Shown here piece after piece: positions 1-10,537 of a DNA stretch of 64,000 nt. The DNA is taken from the NCBI GenBank assembly GCA_035556495.1, contig DATMEW010000123.1, positions 13,711 to 77,710 of the forward strand. The letters are read 5' to 3'. Every line of letters starts with the position of its first letter. The first letter of the stretch is position 1. Below the pieces are notes generated by a model. The model had not been told where the DNA came from. It saw only the letters and a list, made by a program, of their open reading frames with translations, and ran no database searches. Made by a program: the position numbers and the translations under genes. The stretch is from CANKHJ01 sp035556495. GTDB taxonomy: Bacteria > Pseudomonadota > Alphaproteobacteria > Rhizobiales > Xanthobacteraceae.

Positions 1-1
1 G

Positions 2-1174
2 GATGCGCTGGAAACCGGCTCCGCGCTGCCGTATCCGCTCGGTGGCTCGTATTTTAAATCCGATGTGGCGGTGCGGACTTATGCGGAGCATCTGGAGGCA
101 TGGGAAGCCCTCGACCGGTACGGCTATGACGGCGTCGGCTTCAACGAGCACCACACCTCGCCCTATGGTCTGATGAATTCGCCGAACCTGATGGCGGCTG
201 CCGCATCGCAGCGCACGAAGAACCTGTCGCTGTTGATTTACGGTAACCTGTTGCCGCTGCATCAGCCGCTGCGCCTCGCCGAAGAACTGGCGATGATCGA
301 CTGCCTCTCCAACGGGCGGCTGATCGCGGGCGTCGCGCGCGGCATTCCGCGCGAATATGCGGTGCACAGCATCCCGATGTCGGAATCCCGCGCGCGTTTC
401 GAGGAAGCCTATGACATTCTCGTCGGCGCCTGGACGCAGGAGGTGTTTTCCTACGAGGGCAAGTTTCACAGCTACAGGGATATTTCGCTGTGGCCGCGTC
501 CTGTGCAGCAGCCGCATCCGCCGATCTGGACGCCGATCACCGGCAGCAAGGAATCCATCGAATTCGCTGGCCTGAAGAACATGCCCATCACGCCGGGCGA
601 GAGCACGGCGAGCGTCGCGGGCTTGCAGCAGGACATCATCCGCTACTATGCGAAATGTCTGGCGCAGGCCGGGCACAGGATGACCACGGGCCATCTCAGC
701 ATCGCCCAAAGCGCCTATATCGCCGACAGCAAGGCGCAGGCCGTGCGCGAGGCGGGGCCTTATCTGCTGTATTTCAATCGCACCCTGTTCAGCCATGGCA
801 ACGTGACGGAGACGGCGTTGCAGCGCCAGACCGGTTACATGAGCGCGGCGTCCCATGACTATGTGCGGCCGGAGAATCTGCCGCAGGCCGCGCGCCTGCG
901 CGAGAATTTCCGCAACATGACCATGGCGGATGTCGAGCGCCGTGCCGAGGACATGGCCTGGGGCACGCCGGACGAGGTCGCCGAGCGCATCATCGAGGCG
1001 GCGGACCGTGCCGGCGCGGAGACGGTTCATGTGCGCATGAACACCGGGGCCATGCCCCATGAGATGTTCATGGAGCAGATCCGCCGCTTCGCGGAACAAG
1101 TGCTGCCGCGGCTTCAGGCCCACAAGGTCAAGCTTGCGCCGGTGGTCGAGGAAGCGATCGCGGAAACGGTGTAG
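2..1174 (+). CDS. LLM-class flavin-dependent monooxygenase, 5'-truncated by window edge
   Basis: The reading frame is open from nucleotide 2, so the true start lies left of the window; the first in-window candidate start (GTG at 65) would drop conserved sequence. The protein belongs to the bacterial luciferase-like family: TIM barrel, F420- or FMN-dependent oxidation. Visible family features are the GYDGVGFNEHH segment near the N-terminus, LIYGNLLPLHQPLRLAEE, SNGRLIAGVARGIPREY, and PHPPIWTPITGSKESIEFA near the middle. The substrate cannot be told from sequence. A hairpin terminator follows about 210 bp downstream, so it is probably the last gene of its operon. Confidence 0.85.
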   Translation, partial: DALETGSALPYPLGGSYFKSDVAVRTYAEHLEAWEALDRYGYDGVGFNEHHTSPYGLMNSPNLMAAAASQRTKNLSLLIYGNLLPLHQPLRLAEELAMIDCLSNGRLIAGVARGIPREYAVHSIPMSESRARFEEAYDILVGAWTQEVFSYEGKFHSYRDISLWPRPVQQPHPPIWTPITGSKESIEFAGLKNMPITPGESTASVAGLQQDIIRYYAKCLAQAGHRMTTGHLSIAQSAYIADSKAQAVREAGPYLLYFNRTLFSHGNVTETALQRQTGYMSAASHDYVRPENLPQAARLRENFRNMTMADVERRAEDMAWGTPDEVAERIIEAADRAGAETVHVRMNTGAMPHEMFMEQIRRFAEQVLPRLQAHKVKLAPVVEEAIAETV

Positions 1175-1386
1175 TCAACACGGCGCGCCGGAAGGCAGGC
1201 TGGCCGGCGTTGGGCAGTTCGGGCGGGCGCGGTCGATGCGTCCGCCGGCACGCCTGCCGGTATGTCTCATGATGAGCAGGCGCGCCGTGGCGATATCGAT
1301 CGATGCACGTTCATTCGGTCAGACCTGATGCTTGTCCGCATGAGTCCGCCTGGACGATGAGAGGTTGTCGCCAGGGCTTTTCCCCA

Positions 1387-1413
1387 CCCCCGGCTCAAGT
1401 CGGGGGGCTTTTT
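1387..1413 (+). terminator. Intrinsic terminator
   Basis: A GC stem (CCCCCG pairing with CGGGGG around a loop centred on CTCAAGT) is followed by CTTTTTC on the plus strand. It lies downstream of the monooxygenase gene and just before the convergent DUF488 gene. Confidence 0.7.
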
Positions 1414-1425
1414 CGGGATCGTGCT

Positions 1426-1890
1426 CTAGATCGTCGGTGCGACGATGAGGTCCGTTGTCGTCGCGCCCGTGCGGCGCTGGATCTCTTCGGCGATCCATTG
1501 CCGGTGGCAATGATGAGCGTCGCGCTCGTAGCAGAGCAGGCAGACCCGCCGGCCGGACCGCACGATGGATTCCAGTTCATCCATCTGTTCACGGGCCTGC
1601 GGCGTTTTCAGGTGCGCCGCGTAGATATGGAACAGCTCGTCCATTTTGCCGGCCCGCGCCGCAAGCCGGCCGTCCTTCGGCGTGCCGAGGCCGCGCAGGT
1701 GCAGATAGCCGATGCCTTGGGTGTCGAGTTCGGCGGCGAGCTGGCGCTTGGAGAAGCCGGGGCGGCGCGAGGCGGCAATCGCGCGGACATCCACCAGCAG
1801 ATCGATTTTCGCGGCCGAGACTTCGTCGAGAAACGGCGCGGGCGGCGTCTTCTCGTAGCCGATGGTAAAAAGGCGGGGCTTCTTTGCCAT
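1426..1890 (-). CDS. DUF488 family protein
   Basis: The 154-residue protein starts at MAKKPRLFTIGYEK; a longer frame upstream crosses a repeat element and is not credible. It has the DUF488 hallmarks: the opening TIGYEK strand, LLVDVRAIAASRRPGFSK, GYLHLRGLGTPKDGR, and the C-terminal VCLLCYERDAHHCHR motif, whose Cys and His residues resemble a nucleotide- or metal-binding centre. Biochemical function is not established for the family. It is convergent with the monooxygenase and lies downstream of groEL on the same strand, separated by about 300 bp of repeats. Confidence 0.85.
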   Translation of the reverse strand: MAKKPRLFTIGYEKTPPAPFLDEVSAAKIDLLVDVRAIAASRRPGFSKRQLAAELDTQGIGYLHLRGLGTPKDGRLAARAGKMDELFHIYAAHLKTPQAREQMDELESIVRSGRRVCLLCYERDAHHCHRQWIAEEIQRRTGATTTDLIVAPTI

Positions 1891-2059
1891 GGCCGGATGA
1901 TAGGCCCGGTCCTCCTGCGCCAGAAGCGCGCGGATCGCAGGGCGGCTATCGAAGTTTGGCAGGGATGGCCGGAAAATCCGGCGGATCATGCGGAAAAAGT
2001 CAGGCCGGGCAGAGCCCGGCCTGATGAGTTCTGATCTGCTGGGCGGCGGACTTCCTGGA

Positions 2060-2104
2060 GCATGATCCTGAAAAGTGGAAACCGGTTTTCGGATCAGATC
2101 ATGC
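2060..2104. repeat. Rhizobiales-type intergenic palindromic repeat, copy 1
   Basis: An imperfect palindrome starts GCATGATC and ends GATCATGC, with an inner AAGTGG/ACCGGTTTTC core. A second, inverted copy is at 39036-39080. Such elements are abundant between genes in Rhizobiales; their function is unknown. Confidence 0.75.
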
Positions 2105-2117
2105 TCGAACAAGAACT

Positions 2118-2192
2118 TTAGAAGTCCATGCCGCCACTGAAGCCGGCTGTTGCCGGCTTCAGCATTTCAGGTTCGCTTGGGCGGCGGACTTC

Positions 2193-2210
<18 letters not shown>
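2118..2210. repeat. Duplicated 3' tail of groEL
   Basis: The 18-bp sequence TTAGAAGTCCATGCCGCC, which encodes the last codons and stop of groEL, occurs at 2193-2210 (the real end) and again at 2118-2135. Between them is a perfect 9-bp-stem hairpin at 2139-2160 (GAAGCCGGC / GCCGGCTTC). A related GGGCGGCGGACTTC segment also occurs at both 2041 and 2179. It looks like a local duplication of the end of groEL, or rearrangement linked to the adjacent repeat. Confidence 0.75.
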
Positions 2211-3839
<1,629 letters not shown>

Positions 3840-3876
3840 TTGCGTAAATCCTTTTTATGCAGATCGGGGGCGCGCG

Positions 3877-4191
3877 TCAGGCGGCCTTCTTGCGGGGGGC
3901 GTCCTGGGTCAGCACGCCCAGAATGTCGCTTTCCTTCATGATGAGGAGATCGACGCCGTCGATCTTCACCTCGGTGCCGGACCACTTGCCGAACAGCACC
4001 CGGTCGCCAGCCTTCACGTCCAGCGGAACCAGCTTGCCGGCTTCGTCCCGCGCGCCGGGACCGACGGCGATGACTTCGCCTTTGCTCGGCTTCTCCTTGG
4101 CGTTGTCCGGAATGATGATGCCGCCGGCGGTCTTTTCCTCGGCTTCGAGGCGCTTGACGACGACCCGGTCGTGAAGCGGACGGAATGTCAT
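3877..4191 (-). CDS. groES: Co-chaperonin GroES (10 kDa)
   Basis: The 104-residue co-chaperonin caps the GroEL ring. The start is MTFRPLHDRVVVKRLE; an upstream in-frame extension overlaps the CIRCE operator and is rejected. The mobile-loop region AEEKTAGGIIIPDNAKEKP and the C-terminal IMKESDILGVL are visible. It is the first gene of the groESL operon, which is probably repressed by HrcA through CIRCE and induced by heat shock. Confidence 0.98.
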   Translation of the reverse strand: MTFRPLHDRVVVKRLEAEEKTAGGIIIPDNAKEKPSKGEVIAVGPGARDEAGKLVPLDVKAGDRVLFGKWSGTEVKIDGVDLLIMKESDILGVLTQDAPRKKAA

Positions 4192-4306
4192 GGGGAACTC
4201 CCTGATCCTTGACTGAAACGATCGATGGCCGGGCGCGAAATCCAGTCCCGACTCGCGAGCGAGATAAGGAGGCAGGGATGGCACGCAAGACCCTCGGGCG
4301 GAATTT

Positions 4307-4333
4307 TTAGCACTCAAGCCGGTCGAGTGCTAG
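4307..4333 (-). promoter_or_regulatory. CIRCE element (HrcA operator) of groESL
   Basis: TTAGCACTC, nine spacer bases, then GAGTGCTAG: this matches the CIRCE consensus (TTAGCACTC-N9-GAGTGCTAA) with one mismatch at the last base. It lies 116 bp upstream of the groES start, where the promoter is expected. Confidence 0.95.
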
Positions 4334-4455
4334 CAGAACGCGCCGGCGGCGAGTGTGCAGCGGGCGGCAGGCTCTGCTGGCGGGCAAGTCGAAATCCCGC
4401 CAGGTATCTGAATTTAATGGGCAATATTCCATCGTTGATGCGGCCGGCGCGGCGC

Positions 4456-4471
4456 GCAGGGTTAACCCTGC
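4456..4471. promoter_or_regulatory. Perfect 16-bp palindrome between groES and the Anbu-like gene
   Basis: GCAGGGTTAACCCTGC is self-complementary over 16 bp in the non-coding gap 4334-4514. It could be a dimeric regulator's operator or chance; no regulator is recognised. Nothing else was seen in this gap. Confidence 0.3.
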
Positions 4472-4514
4472 CTGCCGAATTCCGGAGCGGATCGCGCGCC
4501 GGTGGGCTTCGAAT

Positions 4515-5318
4515 TCAGTTCGTGCCGCCGGTCTTGCGGGCCACGGTGTCGGAGGCCGGCTGCCCCGTATCGGCGGGCGCGTTGCGATAGGGCGGCCGGG
4601 GAATGCTGTTGTGGGCCGCGCGCAGGGCGGCGGACCAGCGTTCGCGCAGGTCGTGGAAGTAAGGCTCGCCGGGTTCGATCCGGTAGTCGAGTTCCGCCGC
4701 GCAGGCGTCGCGCCGCGCGATCATGATATCGATCGGCATGCCGACGCCGAGGTTGGAGCGCATGGTCGAATCCACCGACACCAGCCCGATCTTCAGCGCG
4801 TCATAAAGATCGAGGTCGTGGGTGATCGCCCGGTCCAGCACCGGCTTGCCGTATTTATGCTCGCCGATTTGCAGATAGGGCGTGTCCTCGGTGCATTCGA
4901 TGAAGTTGCCGGCCGAGTAGATCATGAACAGCCGCAGCGGGCCGCCCCTGATCTGCCCGCCGAACAGGAACGAAACGTCGTATTTGACGTCTGCCGCAAC
5001 CATCGCCGGCCCCTCGACGGCATAGACTGCGCGGATGGCATGGCCCACACGCTGGGCCGCCTGGAACATCGTGGGTGCGTTCGTCAGCGTCTCGATCTCG
5101 CCGGTCTCCGGATTCGGCGTGCCTTCGATCAGCGTGCTGACGACGGACTGGGTCATGGACAGGTTGCCGGCGGTCGCCAGCGCCATGATATGCTCGCCCG
5201 GCTCGCTGAAGACATGCAGCTTGCGGAAAGTCGAGATATTGTCGAGGCCCGCATTCGTGCGCGTGTCCGCGATCATCACAAGGCCGTCGTGGACCAGAAT
5301 TCCGCAGCAATAGGTCAT
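4515..5318 (-). CDS. Anbu-type proteasome-like peptidase (bacterial 20S beta homologue)
   Basis: The 267-residue protein starts MTYCCGILVHDGLVMIADTR, which fits Anbu proteins: the Thr directly after Met would become the N-terminal nucleophile once Met is removed. TRTNAGLDNISTFRKLHVF, MALATAGNLSMTQSVV and SVDSTMRSNLGVG are further Ntn-hydrolase family segments. The upstream in-frame extension is rejected because it would bury the Thr. Known Anbu genes usually sit with a transglutaminase-like protein, an alpha-E protein and an ATP-grasp protein; none is adjacent here. The C-terminal 30 residues are low-complexity. Confidence 0.85.
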   Translation of the reverse strand: MTYCCGILVHDGLVMIADTRTNAGLDNISTFRKLHVFSEPGEHIMALATAGNLSMTQSVVSTLIEGTPNPETGEIETLTNAPTMFQAAQRVGHAIRAVYAVEGPAMVAADVKYDVSFLFGGQIRGGPLRLFMIYSAGNFIECTEDTPYLQIGEHKYGKPVLDRAITHDLDLYDALKIGLVSVDSTMRSNLGVGMPIDIMIARRDACAAELDYRIEPGEPYFHDLRERWSAALRAAHNSIPRPPYRNAPADTGQPASDTVARKTGGTN

Positions 5319-5533
5319 GATTATCCGATCGCGACAGGGGCGGTTCGTTATAGCCGCGCCGCGCCGGCCCGAGCAACGGACAATGGCCTGCATATGGCGC
5401 CGTGCGTCGGAGGCGGCGGGCATCTGCCGGCAGTCCGCCGGAGTCTCGTCGGCCGGCTTGATGGGGCGCAGGCCAAAATGGCAGGATTCGGCCGGACAGA
5501 CTCAATTTCCGCTCATTATCGGACCTCGCCATC

Positions 5534-6283
5534 ATGCCAGCGCACATTCCGCCCGCCGAAATCGTCACAGCCGGCATGCTGGTGATCGGTGACGAAATCC
5601 TGTCCGGACGGACCAAGGACCGGAACATCGGCCACCTCGCGGAGACCATGACGGCGGTCGGCATCGACCTGCGGGAGGTCCGCGTGGTCGCCGACATCGA
5701 GGAGGAAATCGTTGCCGCTCTGAACGCCCTGCGGAGCCGCTACAGTTACGTTTTCACCACGGGCGGCATCGGGCCGACCCACGACGATATCACCGCTGAC
5801 AGCGTCGCCAGGGCCTTCCAGGTGCCGATTGACGTGGACCCCCGCGCGGTCGCGATGATGGAGGCGCGCTTCCCCGGCCGGCCGATGAACGAGGCCCGGC
5901 TGCGCATGGCCCGCATCCCCGAGGGCGCCGAACTGGTGGATGCTGGGGGCATGGGCGCGCCGGGCTTCTGGATCGGCAATGTGATCGTCATGGCCGGAGT
6001 GCCCGGCATCATGCAGACCATGCTGGCCGGGCTGGTGCCGAAGCTCGCCAAGGGCGCGAAAATCCTCTCGGAGACTGTCCGGGCGGATGCCCGGGAGGGC
6101 GATATCGGCACGGAACTCCGCGCCGTCGCCGAGGCGCATCCGGATGTGATGATCGGCAGCTATCCTTTCACCGACGAGGGCGGCCCCAATACCAACCTGG
6201 TCATCCGCTCCCGCGATCCCATGCGGCTGGAAGCCGCGCGGACGGCGGTGGTGACGATGCTGGCGGAGGTCAAGGCGCGATGA
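5534..6283 (+). CDS. CinA N-terminal-like / molybdopterin-binding (MoCF) domain protein
   Basis: The 249-residue cytoplasmic protein has a MoCF_biosynth domain over most of its length: AGMLVIGDEILSGRTKDRN, then VFTTGGIGPTHDDITADSVA. It corresponds to the N-terminal COG1058 half of CinA; the C-terminal nicotinamide-nucleotide amidase half is absent. Stand-alone proteins of this kind are common in alphaproteobacteria; the exact reaction is unproven, possibly pyrophosphatase activity. Its stop overlaps the next start by 4 bp, so the two genes are translationally coupled. Confidence 0.88.
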   Translation: MPAHIPPAEIVTAGMLVIGDEILSGRTKDRNIGHLAETMTAVGIDLREVRVVADIEEEIVAALNALRSRYSYVFTTGGIGPTHDDITADSVARAFQVPIDVDPRAVAMMEARFPGRPMNEARLRMARIPEGAELVDAGGMGAPGFWIGNVIVMAGVPGIMQTMLAGLVPKLAKGAKILSETVRADAREGDIGTELRAVAEAHPDVMIGSYPFTDEGGPNTNLVIRSRDPMRLEAARTAVVTMLAEVKAR

Positions 6284-6702
6284 TGGCGGCCGCACCCGAT
6301 GCCGGTCCGGAGCGGGAGCTGGTGGTCCGCGTCGTCGCCATGCCGCGCGACACCAATCCCGCCGGGGATATGTTCGGCGGCTGGATTCTCAGCCAGATGG
6401 ACCTCGCGGCCTATCTGCATTCCCGCAAGCTCTCGGCGCACCGGGTCGTGACTGTCGCCATCGACAACATCGTGTTCCACCGCCCGGTCTATGTCGGTGA
6501 CTGCCTCGTCTGCTACGCGACCACGGAGCGGATCGGCCGCACCAGCATCACCGTGAAGATCGAGGCGCTGGTGGAGCGGGCGGCGGGCCACGCCGAGGAA
6601 AAAGTGACCGAGGGCCGGTTCGTCTTTGTCGCCATCGGTCCAGACCGGCAGCCGGTGCCGCTGCTGGCCGACCCTTCGCCGGGCGGCGACGGGCCGGCCT
6701 GA
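6280..6702 (+). CDS. Acyl-CoA thioesterase, YciA-like hotdog fold
   Basis: The 140-residue single-hotdog protein carries the YciA/BACH signature PRDTNPAGDMFGGWILSQMD near residue 20 and VTVAIDNIVFHRPVYVGD in the middle. It hydrolyses acyl-CoA thioesters in the cytoplasm; the N and D of the DTNPAGD region are the expected catalytic area. It overlaps the CinA-like gene by 4 bp. The C-terminal tail is Pro/Gly-rich and probably disordered. Confidence 0.9.
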   Translation: MMAAAPDAGPERELVVRVVAMPRDTNPAGDMFGGWILSQMDLAAYLHSRKLSAHRVVTVAIDNIVFHRPVYVGDCLVCYATTERIGRTSITVKIEALVERAAGHAEEKVTEGRFVFVAIGPDRQPVPLLADPSPGGDGPA

Positions 6703-6813
6703 GTCCCGTTCGGGCGGTTGCGGGCTGTTGACGGCCGCCGCTGGAAGCACGAGACCGCTTGCGGCGCCCGGCTTCTTCGTGCTGACACAGCCGGAAAGTG
6801 TCTGGATGCAGCA

Positions 6814-7326
6814 ATGACTGACGAGCCTCATGACGGCGGGCTTCCGCCGAAAGCCTTTCCAGTGTCGTGGGATCAGTTCCATCGCGACGCCCGTGCGCTG
6901 GCCTGGCGGCTGGCGGGAGCCGGGCCGTTCGAGGCCATCGTCTGCGTCACGCGGGGCGGATTGGTGCCGGCGGCCATCGTCGCGCGGGAACTGGATATCC
7001 GGCTGATCGAGACCATCTGCATCGTCAGCTATCAGGGCCAGGTCCAGCAAAGCGAACTCAGCGTCCTGAAAGGGGTCGCAGAGAGCCTCAGCAGCGGCGG
7101 CGGCGAGCGGGTGCTGATCGTCGACGATCTGGTGGATACCGGCAAGACCGCGCGGGTGGTGCGCAACATTCTTCCGAAAGCGCATTTCGCCACGGTCTAT
7201 GCCAAGCCCATGGGCCGGCCGCTGGTGGACACCTTCATCACCGAAGTGTCGCAGGACACCTGGATCTTCTTCCCGTGGGATACCGGGCTGGCGTTCCAGC
7301 CGCCGATCCGCGCCGGCGGAAGCTGA
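6814..7326 (+). CDS. gpt: Xanthine phosphoribosyltransferase
   Basis: The 170-residue type I phosphoribosyltransferase salvages xanthine or guanine with PRPP. The PRPP loop VLIVDDLVDTGKTARVV is near residue 108, with ICVTRGGLVPAAIVARELDI upstream, which is typical of Gpt. The start MTDEPHDGG at 6814 is chosen over an upstream in-frame start because conserved sequence begins only at PVSWDQFHRDARALAWRL. It lies 111 bp after the thioesterase, same strand. Confidence 0.9.
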   Translation: MTDEPHDGGLPPKAFPVSWDQFHRDARALAWRLAGAGPFEAIVCVTRGGLVPAAIVARELDIRLIETICIVSYQGQVQQSELSVLKGVAESLSSGGGERVLIVDDLVDTGKTARVVRNILPKAHFATVYAKPMGRPLVDTFITEVSQDTWIFFPWDTGLAFQPPIRAGGS

Positions 7327-7356
7327 CGGAGGCCGGCCTGATGGATAACGGCGGCG

Positions 7357-7442
7357 TGGTGCCCCCTGCCGGACTCGAACCGGCACGTCCGAAGGACTCA
7401 AGATTTTAAGTCTTGTATGTCTACCAATTCCATCAAGGGGGC
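7357..7442 (-). tRNA. tRNA-Leu(TAA)
   Basis: The 5' acceptor GCCCCCT (from 7442) pairs with AGGGGGC near 7361-7367. The anticodon loop CTTAAAA gives anticodon TAA (leucine, codon UUA). A long variable arm typical of class II tRNA is present, the T arm reads GGTTCGAGTCC, and the 3' CCA is encoded at 7357-7359. Confidence 0.97.
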
Positions 7443-7572
7443 AGTGCGGCCAGTTCTTAGCGGCAATCCCGCACAACTTGAAATCATTTCGAGCTGATTG
7501 GACGACGGCGGTCCGGATGGTATGGGTCGATGCGATATTCGCCCCCCGAACTGCCCGTTTCATCGAGGTGTC

Positions 7573-7998
7573 ATGACAAGCATTCGCAAGCGGATCGTAC
7601 CGGGCGCCGGGACCGTGGCGGCGCTGGCGCTGGCCGGGATGCTCGCCGGCTGCGCCTCGACGCAGAATGGCGGCGGCGAGGGGCTTGCGACCGTCTTCGC
7701 CGATCCGGGGGAGTATCGCTATTACTCCTGCGTCCAGCTTGCCCAGGTCCATCGCGCGCAGAGCCAGCGGCGCGCCGAATTGTGGGCGCTCATGGTCCGC
7801 GCCGAACGCGCGCCCGGCGGCGTGCTCGCCAGCACGGTGGCCTATCGCGGCGACTATCTCGCCACCACCGGCCGCCTGAAATACATCAACGAAGCCCGCC
7901 GCGACCGCGACTGCGACCGCGAGGATGCGCTGGAGGGACGGCCGCCGCTGGGCTCTCCTGCCGCGCGGGATGCCGGCCCCGCCGGGCCGAGAGCCTGA
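7573..7998 (+). CDS. Putative lipoprotein of unknown function
   Basis: The 141-residue protein has a lipoprotein signal: MTSIRKRIVPGAG, a hydrophobic stretch, then lipobox LAGC with Cys at about residue 26. The mature part contains a conserved-looking YYSCVQLAQVHRAQSQRRAEL segment and VAYRGDYLATTGRLKYINEARRDRDC, which has paired cysteines. Such small Cys-containing envelope proteins are common in Rhizobiales, but I know no function. The tail is Pro/Gly-rich. It is an isolated gene downstream of tRNA-Leu. Confidence 0.75.
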   Translation: MTSIRKRIVPGAGTVAALALAGMLAGCASTQNGGGEGLATVFADPGEYRYYSCVQLAQVHRAQSQRRAELWALMVRAERAPGGVLASTVAYRGDYLATTGRLKYINEARRDRDCDREDALEGRPPLGSPAARDAGPAGPRA

Positions 7999-8127
7999 TC
8001 TTGGGTTCGAGCCCGCGCCGCTGAAGCGGGCTGTTTGATGACGTGAGCACACCCCGGCCCGAGGCGCGGCTTCCGCCGTGTCGGGCACGGCACTGGCCGC
8101 CGCGCCCGACATAGCGATCGCCGGCGA

Positions 8128-10491
8128 CTACAGTTCCACGCGCCGCAGCCGCAGCGCGTTGCCGACCACGCTGACCGACGACAGCGCCATCGCCGCCGCG
8201 GCGATCACCGGCGACAGCAGGATGCCGAAGGTCGGATAGAGCAGCCCCGCCGCGATCGGCACGCCGGCGGCGTTGTAGACGAAGGCGAAGAACAGATTCT
8301 GGCGGATGTTGCGCATGGTCGCGGCGGAGAGATGCCGCGCCCGCACGATGCCGCTCATGTCCCCGCCGAGCAGCGTGACGCCGGCGCTCTCGATGGCGAC
8401 GTCCGAACCCGCGCCCATGGCGATGCCGACATCGGCGGCGGCCAGCGCCGGAGCGTCGTTGACGCCATCGCCGGCCATGGCGACCACGCGGCCCTGTTTT
8501 CGGAGCTTTTCCACCGCGGCGCTCTTGCCCTCCGGCAGCACATCCGCCTCGACCTCGTCGATGCCGAGCCGGCGCGCCACAGCCAGCGCGGTGGTGCGGT
8601 TGTCGCCGGTCATCATGACGATGCGCAGGCCGTCCTTCTTCAGGGCCTCGATCATGCCCGGCGTGGACGCCTTGACCGGGTCCGAGATCGCCAGCGCGCC
8701 GGCGGCCTTGCCGTCCACCGCGATATAGATCGCGGTCGCGCCGTCGCGGCGCATCTCGTCCGCGGCGGCGTCCAGCGCGGCGGTGCCGATGCCGGTCTCG
8801 CCGAGGAAGGCGCTGTTGCCGAGCACGACGCGGCGGCCGTTCACGGTGCCGAGCGCGCCCTTGCCGGTCGGAGAGTCGAAATCCGTAACCGGGTCGATGG
8901 TGAGGCCGCGCGCCTGCGCCGCCGCGACGATGGCGGTCGCGATGGGGTGTTCGCTGGCGCGCTCCACGGCGGCCGCGAGGCCGAGGATGTCCGCCTCGTC
9001 GAAGCCGTCCGCGACGCGGATCGCGGTGAGGGTGGGGCGGCCCTCGGTCAGGGTGCCGGTCTTGTCCACCACCAGCGTATCGACCGCCTCCAGCCGCTCC
9101 AGCGCCTCGGCATCGCGGATCAGCACGCCGTTCTGCGCGCCGCGCCCGACACCGACCATGATCGACATCGGCGTCGCGAGGCCGAGTGCGCAGGGGCAGG
9201 CGATGATGAGCACGCTGACGGCGGCGAGCAGCGCGAAGCTGAAGCGCGGCTCCGGCCCGACGCCGGCCCAGACGGCGAAGGCGGCCAGCGCCGCCACGAT
9301 CACGGCCGGCACGAACCAGCCGGAGACCCGGTCCGCCATGCGCTGGATCGGCGCGCGGGAGCGCTGGGCGCTCGCCACCATCTGCACGATCTGGGACAGC
9401 AGGGTGTCGCGGCCGACCCGGGTGGCGGTCATCACCAGCGCGCCCGAGCGGTTGATGGTGCCGGCGATGACCTTCGCGCCGGGCTCCTTGGTGACGGGCA
9501 TCGACTCGCCGGTGACGAGGGACTCGTCCACGGAAGAACGGCCCTCGACCACCTCGCCGTCCACCGGCACCTTGTCGCCGGGGCGGATGCGCAGGCGGTC
9601 GCCCGCCACGATGGCGTCGATGGCGATATCTTCCTCTCTGCCGTCGTCCCGGATCCGGCGCGCGGTCTTGGGCGCGAGGTCGAGCAGGGCGCGGATCGCC
9701 CCGGAGGTGGAGTCGCGGGCGCGCAGTTCCAGCACCTGCCCGAGCAGCACCAGCACGGTGATGACGGCGGCCGGTTCGAAATAAACCGCGACCGCGCCGT
9801 GGTGATCCCGGAACGCCGGCGGAAAGATGCCCGGCAGCAGGGTCGCCACCACGCTGTAGCCATAGGCGACGCCGACGCCGAGGGCGATCAGCGTGAACAT
9901 ATTCAGGTTGCGCGTGACCAGCGACTGCCAGCCGCGCACGAAAAACGGCCAGCCCGCCCACAGCACCACGGGGGTCGCCAGCGCGAATTGCAGCCACGCG
10001 GAGGTGCGGCCGTCGATGCCCAGGGCTATCACCCGCTCCATACCGATGATGTGGCTGCCCATCTCCAGCAGGAAGACCGGCAGGGCAAGCGCCAGCGCGA
10101 TCCAGAACCGACGGGTGAAATCGGTGAGTTCGGGATTGGGGCCAGTGTCGGCGGAGGGCATTTCCGGCTCCAGCGCCATGCCGCAGATGGGGCAGGAGCC
10201 GGGACCCTCCTGCCGGATTTCCGGATGCATCGGGCAGGTGTAGATCGCGCCTTCGACGACCGGCTCCGGCTCGCGGGGCGAGAGATACTTGTCCGGGTCG
10301 GCGGCGAATTTGGTCCGGCAGCCGGCCGAGCAGAAGTGGAAGGTCGTGCCGCCGTGGTCGTGATGGTGCGGGGTCTTGGCCGGGTCCACCGTCATGCCGC
10401 AGACGGGGTCGAGGACCTTGTCCGCTGCCGGTTCGGGCGCGGCGTGATGGCCGCCGGAGCAGCAGGAGGGGGTCTGCGCAGTTTGGCTCAT
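8128..10491 (-). CDS. Heavy-metal (copper/silver-type) P1B ATPase with YHS and metal-binding N-terminus
   Basis: The 787-residue inner-membrane exporter has, in order: a Cys/His-rich leader (PSCCSGGHH), a YHS domain (DPVCGMTVDPAKTPHHHDHG to FCSAGCRTKFAADPDKYL), a heavy-metal-binding segment (YTCPMHPEIRQEGPGSCPIC), membrane segments, the actuator loop with TGES, the CPC motif in IACPCALGLATP, the phosphorylation motif DKTGTLTEG, and hinge GDGVNDAPAL. It lacks the usual GMTCxxC HMA domain. It is divergent from a CsoR-type regulator with a GC-rich operator between them, which points to Cu(I) or Ag(I) export. Confidence 0.95.
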   Translation of the reverse strand: MSQTAQTPSCCSGGHHAAPEPAADKVLDPVCGMTVDPAKTPHHHDHGGTTFHFCSAGCRTKFAADPDKYLSPREPEPVVEGAIYTCPMHPEIRQEGPGSCPICGMALEPEMPSADTGPNPELTDFTRRFWIALALALPVFLLEMGSHIIGMERVIALGIDGRTSAWLQFALATPVVLWAGWPFFVRGWQSLVTRNLNMFTLIALGVGVAYGYSVVATLLPGIFPPAFRDHHGAVAVYFEPAAVITVLVLLGQVLELRARDSTSGAIRALLDLAPKTARRIRDDGREEDIAIDAIVAGDRLRIRPGDKVPVDGEVVEGRSSVDESLVTGESMPVTKEPGAKVIAGTINRSGALVMTATRVGRDTLLSQIVQMVASAQRSRAPIQRMADRVSGWFVPAVIVAALAAFAVWAGVGPEPRFSFALLAAVSVLIIACPCALGLATPMSIMVGVGRGAQNGVLIRDAEALERLEAVDTLVVDKTGTLTEGRPTLTAIRVADGFDEADILGLAAAVERASEHPIATAIVAAAQARGLTIDPVTDFDSPTGKGALGTVNGRRVVLGNSAFLGETGIGTAALDAAADEMRRDGATAIYIAVDGKAAGALAISDPVKASTPGMIEALKKDGLRIVMMTGDNRTTALAVARRLGIDEVEADVLPEGKSAAVEKLRKQGRVVAMAGDGVNDAPALAAADVGIAMGAGSDVAIESAGVTLLGGDMSGIVRARHLSAATMRNIRQNLFFAFVYNAAGVPIAAGLLYPTFGILLSPVIAAAAMALSSVSVVGNALRLRRVEL

Positions 10492-10537
10492 CGGGTGGTC
10501 CTCGGTCCTGTGGGTCGGGTCTGGCGCTTGATCTTTA

